From Prosopocoilus inquinatus (Eukaryota; Arthropoda; Insecta; Coleoptera; Lucanidae), in contig CM069872.1 of the NCBI GenBank assembly GCA_036172665.1, positions 55,848,101 through 55,912,100 on the forward strand: 64,000 nucleotides of DNA, in the 5' to 3' direction. Position 1 is the first letter of the stretch. Each line of letters begins with the position of its first letter. The translations under genes and the position numbers were made by a program. The notes under the pieces were generated by a model. The model did no database searches. It was given only the letters and a program-made list of their open reading frames with translations, and was not told where the DNA came from. This document shows, in pieces, positions 54,214 through 64,000 of the stretch.

Positions 54214-55744
54214 CCGTGTTATTTATAAAAGCTCTGCAAGGGTGGCACTGTTTAAACGCTGTCGAGGGGGTGTGAGGGGTGGTGTGATGGCGTCGTAATA
54301 AAAAAAAATACTGTCTCTCCCTCCTTGAGTCGTACAAATCTTTCACCAACAAACCAAACGTGTCCCACTAAAAAAAAAAGGGTTACGTTTCGAATCAACC
54401 ACCAAACATGAGTTTGTTTATTCCCCTGTACTTAAAAACCGTGTTAATCTAAGGCAGTCGACGCACTGGTCGGTCGTAAGAAGAAGTTACTTTATGAAGT
54501 CGAAGTCAGAAATAAATTACACGGAAAACGAGTGGAACTAACGCTAACCCAAACGAATGTCTTGAGGAGGTACATATTTCATTCACGCCAATTGCCTTAT
54601 TGTTTGTTTGGGCGCTCGCCCGATCTCTCTGTCGAGTTCTTTCTTCTTGGATTTGGACAACAGCTGCTGAGGACTTTCGACAATTAGCCGCCGCTGCCGC
54701 CGCCGCTGCTTCTCGTCGCCCATAAAGGCTTCAGCAGCGCCACTAATCAAATTAATTACGGCCGGCGATCGAACGCGGAAACGCGAAAATCGGTCGGGTT
54801 CTTTCCCGATACCGTTCCGGTCGTAAATCATTTTAATTAACCTCTAACATTCGACCTACATTCCTCTCTTCGGCGTAATAAAATTTATGTGCGCACTTTC
54901 CGGTGATGCTCGTTCAACGCAGCTGTTCTACTTTCGTTCCCTCTACATTTTTTTTTAAGTTCATGTTTATCGAGATTGAAAAATATTAGTTACTTTCGAA
55001 CTACAGCAGAAGTAGCCTTAACACCAACAGCTACAGTAGCAAAGGCAAAATTTCGAGTGTTTTTCAAATCTTAATCTTAAAATCCAACAAGAAATAGTTA
55101 AAAGTTGAGAGGCGTTTTGCCTTGAAAATGATGGAATTTTGATTCTTCATTACGCATGGTCAACAACAGATGGCGTTCAAAATCATCCAAGAATAAAACT
55201 CTTAAATTCGATTGGATGCGAAGCACCATGAATAAGTGAAAGGGCTGCTTTCGCTAAAACAATGAAAGGATGACATTTTCAGGATGAAGGAAATTGAAAA
55301 GTTTACATAGAATTTGTTGCGCGTAATCATCAACAGATGGCGCTAAATCACAAAATGTAAGGTCTTTAGAATGAAGCAAGGAGAAAAAAGAAGAGTTACT
55401 TTTTAAAAATCTGCCTAAATCAAGAAAACTTGAAAATAAGCAAAATCAGAAAGATTTCTTTTGTGAGTCTGTGGGGGCCCGTCACAGATAACTTGATACC
55501 ACCTTCAGAAAAATGAAAAACATGTTAAGCCAGGCCTAGTCGGGGAATGTATAAATAATAATCAAATGAACAAAAAGTAACTTAAAATAACATGATACAA
55601 CGAGGACGAAGAAGGAGAAGGAATTAAAAAAAAGCAATAAAAAAAACTCAAAATAAATTAAAACCAATTTGTTGCATTTTAAAAACTGAATTGTAATTAT
55701 GTTAAACTCTAAAAAAAAAAAGAAAATAATAGGTCTTTAAATTT
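54214..55744. other. No other gene recognised
   Basis: Apart from the frame at 54583-54831 there are only scattered short motifs, including two CAACAGATGGCG words (about 55166 and 55330) related to the GCGCCATCT core of the 27-kb array. Confidence 0.4.
54583..54831 (-). CDS. Unrecognised 82-codon frame, GC-richer, possible exon
   Basis: The start reads MIYDRNGIGKEPDRFSRF. An Arg/Lys/Gln-rich middle (about residues 40-70, including KQRRRQRR and LLSKSKKKELD) is partly the translation of a CCG-rich microsatellite near 54689-54711. Composition is less AT-biased than the surroundings. It could be an exon or a CpG-rich regulatory element; no homologue comes to mind and no splice sites were established. 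Confidence 0.2.
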   Translation of the reverse strand: MIYDRNGIGKEPDRFSRFRVRSPAVINLISGAAEAFMGDEKQRRRQRRLIVESPQQLLSKSKKKELDREIGRAPKQTIRQLA

Positions 55745-55985
55745 AAAGATGCTTTGGGGCGGATTCTGTAACTTATTAACGGGCTGTTAAAATTTAGAGG
55801 TTAAAAAGTTAAAATATAGTTCCATTATTGGATGTCGCCGTAGCAACAATATTTAACACCCCTTTAAATTTAGCGGTTTTGATAAAAAATAGACCCCTTA
55901 AACATAAAAAAAATACATTTGTTTCCCTATTCTTAAAGTGACTTTAAATTAAAGCGTCCCTTAAAGTCTGATTATGAAAACGGCC
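55745..55985. mobile_element. MITE-like sequence, weak inverted ends
   Basis: The left end GGGGCGGATTCTGTAAC and the right end (reverse complement) GGCCGTTTTCATAATC are similar, and the inner sequence is rich in TTTAA words. The arms are too diverged for a firm call. Confidence 0.3.
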
Positions 55986-56149
55986 ATAAAACTCTTAGAA
56001 AATCAAAACTCAATTCTAATTAAGTCCAACCCAAACAAAAGTCAGCTCAAATCAACCTAACTTGACTCAACCCAAGTAAAAAAATCCGACTGCAAAGAAA
56101 AATATCAAAAATTTTAAAAAACACTTCCAGAACTTCAAAATACCTCTAA

Positions 56150-56239
56150 GGTCCGGTTTCTCAATCACAGTTCAACTTTAAGTTTCCTTTAAAGAATAAA
56201 GTCAAGATTAAAGTTAAAACCCGATTGAAAAACTGGTCC
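56150..56239. mobile_element. 90-bp Harbinger-type MITE
   Basis: The ends GGTCCGGTTTCTCAATC and (reverse complement) GGACCAGTTTTTCAATC are inverted. TAA flanks both sides (56147-56149, 56240-56242), matching the 3-bp TWA duplication of PIF/Harbinger elements. It sits exactly at the left border of the 258-bp satellite. Confidence 0.65.
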
Positions 56240-58035
56240 TAAATTCAACTGGGATTAAGGCCAACCTAACTCAACTCAGCTTAATTCGGCTGAACTCAAG
56301 CGAACGATTCACACTCAAAAATATTACAAAACTAAGACTCAAACTCAAAAACTGAGAACCTTACAACTTAAAAAATATAGAACGAATCCAAACCGAGGTT
56401 AAGCCAACTCGGCTCACCAATGCAAGCAAAAAAAAAAATAATTTAAAAACGAAAATAAAACAAAACTCAATTAAAATTAAGCCCGAGATAACTGGTCCTA
56501 AGTTCAACTGGGATTAAGGCCAACCGAACTCAACTCAACTTAATTCGGCTCAACTCAAGAGAACGATTCACACTCAAAAATATTACAAAACTAAGACTCA
56601 AACTCAAAAACTGAGAACCTTAAAACGTAAAAAAATAAAGCCCAATCCAAACCAAGGTTAAGCTAACTCGGCTCACCAATGCAAGAAAAAAAAATTAAAT
56701 GAAAATAAAACAAAACTCAATTAAAATTAAGCGCGAGATAACTGGTCCTAAGTTCAACTGGGATTAAAGCCAACCAAACTCAACTCAACTTCATTCGGCT
56801 CAACTCAAGCGAACGATTCACACTCAAAAATATTACACAACTGAGACTCAAACTCAAAAAACTGAGAACCTTACAACTTAAAAAATAAAGAACGAATCCG
56901 AACCGAGGTTAACCCAACTCGGCTCACCAATGCAAGCAAAAAATAATAATTAAAAAATGAAAATAAAACAAAACTCAATTAAAATTAAGCCCGAGATAAC
57001 TGGTCCTAAGTTCAACTGGGATTAAGGCCAACCGAACTCAACTCAACTTAATTCGGCTCAACTCAATTGCAAACGATTCAGACTCAAAAATATTACAAAA
57101 CTAAGACTCAAACTCAAAAACTGAGAACCTTAAAACGTAAAAAAATAAAGCCCAATCCAAACCAAGGTTAAGCCAACTCGGCTCACCAATGCAAGCAAAG
57201 AAAAAAAAAATTAAAATGAAAATAAAACAAAACTCAATTAAAATTAAGCGCGAGATAACTGGTCCTAAGTTCAACTGGGATTAAGGCCAACCGAACTCAA
57301 CTCAACTTCATTCGGCTCAACTCAAGCGAAAGATTCACACTCAAAAATATTACACAACTGAGACTCAAACTCAAAAAACTAAGAACCTTACAACTTAAAA
57401 AATAAAGAACGAATCCGAACCGAGGTTAAGCCAACTCGGCTCACCAATGCAAGCAAAAAGAAAATAATTAAAAAATGAAAATAAAACAAAACTCAATTAA
57501 AATTAAGCCCGAGATAACTGGTCCTAAGTTCAACTGGGATTAAGGCCAACCGAACTCAACTCAACTTAATTCGGCTCAACTCAATTGCAAACGATTCAGA
57601 CTCAAAAATATTACAAAACTAAGACTCAAACTCAAAAACTGAGAACCTTAAAACGTAAAAAATAAAGCCTAATCCAAACCAAGGTTAAGCCAACTCGGCT
57701 CACCAATGCAAGCAAAAAAAAAAAATTAAAATGAAAAGAAAACAAAACTCAATTAAAATTAAGCGCGAGATAACTGGTCCTAAGTTCAACTGGGATTAAG
57801 GCCAACCGAACTCAACTCAACTTCATTCGGCTCAACTCAAGCGAAAGATTCACACTCAAAAATATTACACAACTGAGACTCAAACTCAAAAAACTAAGAA
57901 CCTTACAACTTAAAAAATAAAGAACGAATCCGAACCGAGGTTAAGCCAACTCGGCTCACCAATGCAAGCAAAAAAAAAAAATAATTAAAAAATGAAAATA
58001 AAACAAAACTCAATTAAAATTAAGCCCGAGATAAG
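56233..58035 (+). repeat. 258-bp satellite with A/B higher-order structure, seven monomers
   Basis: CTGGTCCTAA starts monomers at 56233, 56492, 56742, 57000, 57259, 57518 and 57774. Monomers 2, 4 and 6 (type A) share GCCCGAG, CTTAATTCGG, TATTACAAAACT and AAAACGTAAAA. Monomers 3, 5 and 7 (type B) share GCGCGAG, CTTCATTCGG, TATTACACAACT and ACAACTTAAAA. Monomer 1 is A-like on its left and B-like on its right. The higher-order unit is about 508-518 bp. Confidence 0.92.
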
Positions 58036-58799
58036 TAAACCCAACCCAGCTCAATTCAGAAAATAAAATCAATTGAAAGAACTTAAATTCGAGTCAACCC
58101 CATCTCAGCAAAACGATTGAGACTCAGAAGGAAATATTACAAAACTGAGACTCAAATTCAAAAAATGAAAAGCTCGATAATTAAAAAAAATTAACTGAAA
58201 AATTGAAGTAATTAAAATTCGGTCCAATCCAATCAAATCCAAACCGAGCCGATTTTAATCGAGTTTGAATATTTTTAAAGGTTGAGATGGTTTGAGTTTC
58301 GATTTTTAATTTTTTGATATTTAAAATTTTTAATTTTGAGTTTTGGTTTTTGAATACGATTTTTCCACCTCCTTATAAATTTATCTACGATTTCGGGACT
58401 ATTGTCTGTCCAGAGATCTTATAAGGTAATTAAAACTCGGGTTGTAAAGTTTAATTTTTTTTTCTTCAAATGTTGATTTCTTTCAATGGAGGTAGGACTT
58501 GCTTAGATTAAGTTAACTTGAGTTCAAGTTATTGAATTGATTTTCTTTTGTTTTTCTTGTTTTCTAGATTGAGTTGTTTAGTACAGACAGGACTCGCCTA
58601 GATTGAGCTGACTCGAATTTAAGTTTGTTTTAATAGATTTTGTTTTTGTTCTTGTTTTCTGGATTGAGTTGGGTCGGGTTTTACATACGTCGGACTTGAT
58701 TTTAATTGAGATTTTAGCTCCATTTTTCATTTTTTGTTTGCACTGGTGAGCCGAGTTGGCTTAACCTTTATTTTAATTAAAAAAAAAAATTTCTTGCAC
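58036..58799. repeat. Satellite edge with strand switch
   Basis: To about 58265 the sequence is decayed satellite of the same sense. After that the complementary words (GATTGAGTTG, GCACTGGTGAGCCGAGTTGG at about 58740) appear, so related repeats lie in inverted orientation. A decayed half of the 27.6-kb MITE family is at about 58353-58400. Confidence 0.6.
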
Positions 58800-59005
58800 T
58801 GTTGCAAGATGATGCATTAGATGCCGGAAACGATTCTCTACCAGCAAGATGGCGGCCAATCCGCACACAGGATGCGAAGAGCGTGAACACCTAAAACCAA
58901 TGACAGTCTTGATTTCAAGCGTCCGGAACGCAACGTTATTTGCCGCCTTAGTAAATCAAACACATGCCACACGTGGTTGCCGAAATGTAACTAGGAATTA
59001 ACCGG
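58800..59005 (+). repeat. Dispersed repeat, copy of 3535-3750
   Basis: Shares ACCAATGACAGTCTTGATTT and CACGTGGTTGCCG with the copy near 3.6 kb, in the same order. Confidence 0.65.
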
Positions 59006-59340
59006 TAACGCTTGTTTTGCGCAAAACTGGCGTTAATTGCAACTAATATTTAGATTTAAGCTGGGAAGTCCCTTGTACTTGGCGGGAAAATTAATTTAAG
59101 CCGAAGAAATTAAATGGCGGAAAGGAATGGGGCGCACGCGATTTATTAAAATTGGTTCAACCGCTCCGCATCGTACGTTACAAAGAAGTAAGTTCCAATT
59201 TGTTTTGTGCAAAACTGGAATTAATTGCAAGGATTTAAACCGGTGCGGTTTGCAAATATTTTCAGCCGAAGAAACTAAACGGTAAAAAAAAGGAATGAGA
59301 CGCACGCGATTTATTAAAATTGCTGCCTGCTTAAGTTTTG
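59006..59340 (+). repeat. Two-copy tandem repeat, about 187 bp
   Basis: TTTTG-GCAAAACTGG-ATTAA recurs about 187 bp apart (near 59015 and 59201), and GCACGCGATTTATTAAAATT at about 59133 and 59302. The 83-codon minus-strand frame here translates the repeat. Confidence 0.8.
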
Positions 59341-60270
59341 CGAGCATACATTTCTGTTAAGACCAGGCGGGGAAGTACCTATACCACCCCGGAAAGTTTT
59401 CCCGGTGTTCATAGAGAGTTCTTAGAGCCCTGCGGCTGCACTTAACTGCAGTGTAAACGCCCGTCCGCCGTCTCTCTTAAAACTAGAGATCCGCTTAGTG
59501 AAGCTCTTAAGAAGTTGAAATTAAATAGTTCGCGCGCGCAATTAATTATTATCGGAAGCTCACGTCTAAGGCACGCGTTTGCGTGAGCCGCGCCGCACCG
59601 CGCCGCGCTTTGAATCGGCGCGGCTTGTAAATTTTAATTTGCCAGCCCCAAGTTGGGGGCTAGATAATTACTTCAGCTGCCGCCGGTAAAGTGACACAGG
59701 GAGAACTCGCCGAGAGAAGGTGTGCTTAATTAAAAGTACATTTGCGTGACTGTTTTATTATCGGGGAAGTAGATTTGACCTAGATTTTAGAGTTAGACCC
59801 TGCGCGAAACTAATTCTATTTACCATCTTTACAGTGTATTGGAAGTTCATTATTTTATGTAGTAATAATCCCAGAGGGAAGGTAATTTTTTTGCGAGGGG
59901 GGAAAGATGTGACGCAACGCATCTTTCAGCAACTTTCACCCCCCCGCACAGTGCGTCGAGCTGTGGACAAAAATCGAGAATGCAACATTTTTTTAAGAGA
60001 CAAAAAGATTTTAATATTTACTAGTAAGTATCTAAAAGCTAAATAAAATCACTATCTCCTTGATTACTTTGTTTTACGTAACTATCTATGATATTGTTTT
60101 TGAAAGTTTAACGGCTGCATGCTGCAGTGACATTTGAGATTTTGTGAATGAACTTTCATAATCAACTGGAAAAAATTTTTTTTTTAATAATTTTGACTGT
60201 TGAGCCTAACAATGGAGTCTTCTATTACAGGTATGCATAATTTCAAACCAATTTAGGAGGATGGTTTAAC
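59341..60270. other. No intact gene; family 2 junction inside
   Basis: A (GCGCC)n-like tract is near 59588-59608. The polypurine/LTR start of family 2 is at 59885-59913. The sequence just left of 60271 may be an upstream part of the broken transposon-family gene, but I could not read a convincing match. Confidence 0.35.
59885..59913 (+). repeat. Polypurine tract and LTR start, family 2
   Basis: GAGGGGGGAAAGATGTGAC. It is preceded by GTATTGGAAGTTCATTATTT and TATGTAGTAATAA, matching the copy at 54184. Confidence 0.6.
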
Positions 60271-61576
60271 TAGTGCTGGCAACCAAATCGGTTTTTTGGA
60301 TAACCGGTTAACCGGTTTTGGATTATCCGAGGTTTTAAACAAAACCGAAAACCAGTTATCCAGATAACCGGTTATCCGGATAATCGGTTATTCGAATATC
60401 CAATTATTTGGATAATCGAATATTCGAATATCCAAGTATTTGGATAACCGCAGATCGAATAATATCGGTTTTTGGATAATCGGATACTCGAATGACCGGT
60501 TATTCGAACGATCACTGTACACAATTACGTATTTATTTTTTTCACGCATTTAAAGATAATCTTAGGAATTTGAGACAGCAAATTTAAAACTCAAATAAAA
60601 TTGAAAAAAAAAAAAAAACTGAAGGTAAATCTTATCTGTTATGTTCACTACGTAAAAAAAATGTAAGTGGTCAAGTGGTACGATCTAATCCACAGATTAG
60701 AAGAAGAATTTAAATAATTTTAGATTTTGTTGTGAGTAGCCTTTTCGACCGTACCCAACCGTCTTTCGGAGAATTCAAGAAAAGTTTATTGTAGATCATA
60801 ATACCATAATTTATGGTACAGATGTTGTTCGGCGCCATAATTAATTTTTACAACACAAAATATTTGCATTACTTTTATGATTTGTTGAACATTGTGCATT
60901 AAATAGAATAAGAATAACTGACATTTATCTTATTTAATAAAAAGAAAACGAAAACTATTATTAGTGAGTTTGTGTCAAGTTTTCGATGTGTGAGTCCTTA
61001 TAAATTAGAAATATAGTTAATACTTTAAAATGGAAATGAGAAGCACAAAATTGAAAAATGTTTGAAAACATCTTCATCTGAATAAAAACCAGAAACATTA
61101 GTGGCGCCCTTGCCTTGGAAATAACAAACTTTTAAACCACTAGTACATCGCATTTCCTTCTGTACTATAACCTGTAACGTAACACGTAATTCATAATTAT
61201 ATTTCAAAAATATGTGGCCATTGTAAAATTGGCGTTTAGAGATAAAATTCAGTGGAGTCTGTTTTTTTATAAATCAGTTGTTGTTAATACCTAATTAACC
61301 GATTTTCGAATAGTCGTTTTTTGAATATATTCAAGACAGTTTTTCAAATATCCGAATAATCGGTTTTTGGATATTCGAATATCTGAATAATCGGTTTTGG
61401 ATATTCGAATAGTCGGTTTTAACCATTATTTAGATAACCGGTTTCATCCAAAACCGGTTTTTGGATATTCGAATAGTCGGTTTTAACTATTATTTGGATA
61501 ACCGGTTTTATCCAAAACCGGTTTTTAAAGAAACCGATTATTCGGTTTCAATTTTTTCCGGTTTTTGCCAGCACTA
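60271..61576. mobile_element. Non-autonomous hAT-like element, 1306 bp
   Basis: The ends TAGTGCTGGCAA and its exact complement (61565-61576) are inverted. Both subterminal regions (about 60280-60510 and 61290-61560) are packed with short palindromic words such as GGATAACCGGTTATCC and ATTCGAATATCC, as is usual for hAT subterminal regions. The centre is AT-rich and lacks a transposase. The flanks (GGTTTAAC left, ATACAAAC right) match in only 3 of 8 bases, so no clean target duplication survives. The broken gene at 61578 begins directly at its right edge. Confidence 0.65.
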
Positions 61577-61577
61577 A

Positions 61578-64000
61578 TACAAACAAACGTTTTCTGACTC
61601 CGACTCGGAAAAAACAGACGAATTCTTGTTTTTCATAGCTTTTTGTCCCCTTAAATTGGTTGATAATACGCACTAACACTGATGAGTATTGGAAAAACCC
61701 CCATACTTCTTCAATATTGTATTGTAGACCCATAAAATTTACATTTATAAAAGAAGATGCCAAACTTGTTTTAAGCGAAGAAATCGCTATGAATACACTG
61801 ATAAGCGCACTTACAAGCTACTCCTCTTCCAAATCAGAATACAAAATTCATGTTTCTTTTGACATGTTATTCACCATATGTAATATTGTATCGGGAACTA
61901 AGGGAGCATCAAAATGTTACTACTACTCCAAAGGAGATGAATATGGGTACACCGGTGCTTAAAAGTTTTCGGAGTACTAGCCAGATCACTGGGAGTAGTA
62001 AATTTTGTGCTTTCCAATTATGAACCTTACAGCTTTTACAAGCGTACCTGCTGTGCGGATAATAAAACCGGCCGTCGCAAACACAGGGATTTAAAATAGA
62101 CACGAACGTATTCAACCAACTTGATTAATTACTTATAGTGGTAGAAACGCATTCATTATTTAGTTAGTAAATTTAACAAAATTTGTTTCCTAAATATTAT
62201 AACGTGTAGGTAAAATAAATAAGGAAAACAATGTGAAATTAAAATTTCTGAAACTTTGATAAATATAATGAAATGAAATGTAACTATGCGTGCATATCAT
62301 TATTTTCAATAAAGACATTTTTATTGTTATTATTATTAAATAAGTAAATGAAATAGATTCTATTATTTTCGTAAATAAATAGATTTTATAGTTTAATGCG
62401 ATATACATATTATTTGCTTACTAATTAATAGCTTTGTTGACTAGAACTTCATTATACGGAAAGCGCATTTTATATTATTAGAATACGAAAAAAATTAAAT
62501 AGTATTAATTGATTTTGTATAATATTTTTTCTGAGTTAAATTAAATGATCAAGAATAAATGTCCCATCATTCGCATATTTTGACAAATTATAAGGTTATA
62601 AGTTTGAATAATTTACTTTTAAGTTCTGAATTAATGCAAACTTGCGAAAACTGTTTTTATTTCAATTCCAAGATGGCTAAAATAATAAAGAGCATGCATG
62701 TTATATGCATTTTCAGAATTCGTAAATTACTTCGAATGCCCTAATCATAATCGCATGCTTTAGGTAAACAATAATAAACTCTGATATCCTCATCCTCAAT
62801 AATGATTCTCCATACAGGTATTTTAATTGTTTCCAATGATCAACATTAATTTATTTCTTGCCATAGTAATTTTGGTATTACGCATATTTTTTTATATAAA
62901 ATTGTATAGGTTTTTTTAATTTATTTTGCAGTGCGGTTTTTTTGTGGTAACTCTAGAAGACAATATGTAAAAAAAACCTAGAATTTTTTTATATAAGCTT
63001 TTTCTCAGCTCCTAAAATAAAACATTGGAACATATAAAAATAACCCCATACATCTCGCTCAGCTCATTTTTGTATATTTCATATTTACCAAAAATCTCTT
63101 TACTCTTTTCTCGTAATTAAAATTTTAAAATAAAAATTTCTATAAAGTAATAAAACTTTCGTGAAATAAAAAATTAAAGAACAAATCAGACATTGCGTAT
63201 AATTATAATTTTTCCAATTAATTTACATCGATCGATCCGAGTTATATAAAGATCTGTTATGTAAGAAAATAAAATATTCTAATTTAGGTAAAATAAAATT
63301 GTGGTTACATTTTTGATAAATGATAAATGAAACTAAATACGTGCGTTCCAACGAAATTCAACGCATCATAAACATCTACCGGTCGCGGCAGTTTAAGAGG
63401 ATTAACGACCTTCTTATCGGGGTGCGGAGAAAGTACCCTCCTTTCTTAAGGTTCAAAATAAATTAGACCTGTTTCAATAAGGGTCATATTCGAACAGTTT
63501 TATTGCTTTTCGTTTCGAAACTTTTAAGCACCGGTGTACAATAGGTAATAAAATACCCAAAGAAGAGAATTATCGTTTCGGCCTGTCTCCTCTTCATTCC
63601 TGAATAAGGTGTTTCGAATGCTTATTACATATAGCATACAGACCATCGGCAAAAACTTGGCAAGTACGTGGTCCCGATAATAAAGAAGTTTTTGAAAACA
63701 GGAAAAGAAAAATTCAAATTGCTTTTAAGGAAAAAATGGGCCTCATTGTTGATAAACCCAAACCTGGATTTGGATCGACCAACGATGGAAACACTGCCAG
63801 GAGATTTTTTGCAAATGCAAAATTAACCGCAGAAATTACTGGGGTTAATGAAAAACTAATTGAGAATTTTTCCATAATTTTAAGAGTTATTGCATTCAAT
63901 AAAATTTTAGAAGAAACGAAAGGCCTCTACTTAAAGGATCACGACTGGTATTATATGCCTAGTAGTGTTCACAAACTACTTGTTCATGGTGCAGACATCA
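61578..64000 (+). pseudogene. Broken transposon-like arthropod gene, split by an insertion, runs off the window
   Basis: Translated pieces match, by memory, a multicopy arthropod protein family of unknown function that behaves like a transposon gene. In order: 61578-61667 (YKQTFSDSDSEKTDEFLFF); 61672-61920 in another frame (YWKNPHTSSILYCRPIKF); 61922-61949 in a third frame (TTPKEMNMG); and 63541-64000 (NYRFGLSPLH, FECLLHIAYR, GFGSTNDGNTARRFF, WYYMPSSVHKLLVHG). Two frameshifts occur before the insertion, and TGA at 63601-63603 sits where I expect a conserved Trp (LHxWIRFFECLLH). The TIR element at 61950-63536 splits the gene. Upstream, the hAT-like element at 60271-61576 abuts it. The 3' end lies beyond 64000. 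The protein's biochemical role is unknown to me. Confidence 0.75.
61950..63536. mobile_element. 1587-bp TIR element with TA duplication
   Basis: Perfect 19-bp inverted ends CACCGGTGCTTAAAAGTTT (61950-61968 and 63518-63536), flanked by TA on both sides (61948-61949, 63537-63538). Removing 61950-63538 leaves one TA and joins the gene pieces in frame (ATG GGT ACA ATA GGT), which is strong support for the borders. The interior is AT-rich, with frames of at most about 70 codons and no transposase. TA duplication points to a Tc1/mariner-type non-autonomous element; because GTAC is palindromic the exact ends could shift by a base or two. Confidence 0.85.

Noticed and set aside
61909..62744. Transposase inside the 1587-bp TIR element
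   Set aside because: Only frames of about 60-70 codons exist, none with a DDE/D-like pattern, so the element is non-autonomous.

Overview
This is a gene-poor window from a eukaryotic nuclear genome, most likely an insect. It is AT-rich and full of decayed mobile elements and tandem repeats, with many A and T runs and no bacterial operon structure. I found no complete, intact protein-coding gene. The longest open frames (up to about 160 codons) fall in low-complexity or repeat DNA. The insect call rests on the degenerate gene at the right end, which belongs to a multicopy transposon-like family I remember from arthropod genomes, and on retrotransposon primer-binding and polypurine motifs typical of insect LTR elements; it is inference. 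LAYOUT. 0-9 kb: an inverted-repeat element (about 0.4-1.4 kb), a head-to-head pair of related mini-ORFs (2.94-3.37 kb), small foldbacks, and a 311-bp tandem array (7.8-9.17 kb) that has a single-unit relative in opposite orientation at 23.2-23.6 kb. 10-20 kb: a region dominated by one short LTR-retrotransposon-like family with no visible gag or pol. It includes a head-to-tail LTR-internal-LTR concatemer at 15.0-17.7 kb, into which a hAT-like MITE with an 8-bp target duplication has inserted. About fifteen junctions of polypurine tract and LTR start from this family are scattered between 2 and 39 kb. 21.5-23.2 kb: a TIR element whose end region is tandemly triplicated (378-bp period), with a smaller MITE nested inside. 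26-27.5 kb: a mini-LTR structure with a tRNA-Lys-type primer-binding site, then a roughly 150-bp-period array in which each unit carries a version of GCGCCATCTATTGG. 27.8-37.2 kb: long purine-rich or pyrimidine-rich degenerate arrays. 39-45 kb: a 151-bp duplication, a 115-bp satellite, TTGAGTTG-type repeats and a 30-bp minisatellite. 47-55 kb: A-rich repeats, a tRNA-like Pol III unit, a second polypurine/LTR family and a 123-bp array of nine copies. 56.2-58.0 kb: a 258-bp satellite with alternating A and B monomers (about 516-bp higher-order unit) whose monomers carry the end of a Harbinger-type MITE. 60.2-64 kb: a broken transposon-family gene abutted by a hAT-like element and split by a TA-flanked TIR element. 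HOW IT FITS TOGETHER. There is no pathway or operon here. The recurring theme is layered insertion and tandem amplification of non-autonomous elements. The clearest result is at the right end: removing the 1.59-kb TIR element together with one TA rejoins the interrupted gene in frame, which dates that insertion after the gene copy. The gene also carries a frameshift on each side of the conserved block before the insertion and a TGA at a conserved Trp position, so it is a pseudogene. Long stretches between repeats hold nothing I can name; they could be intergenic DNA, introns or conserved regulatory DNA of a neighbouring gene.
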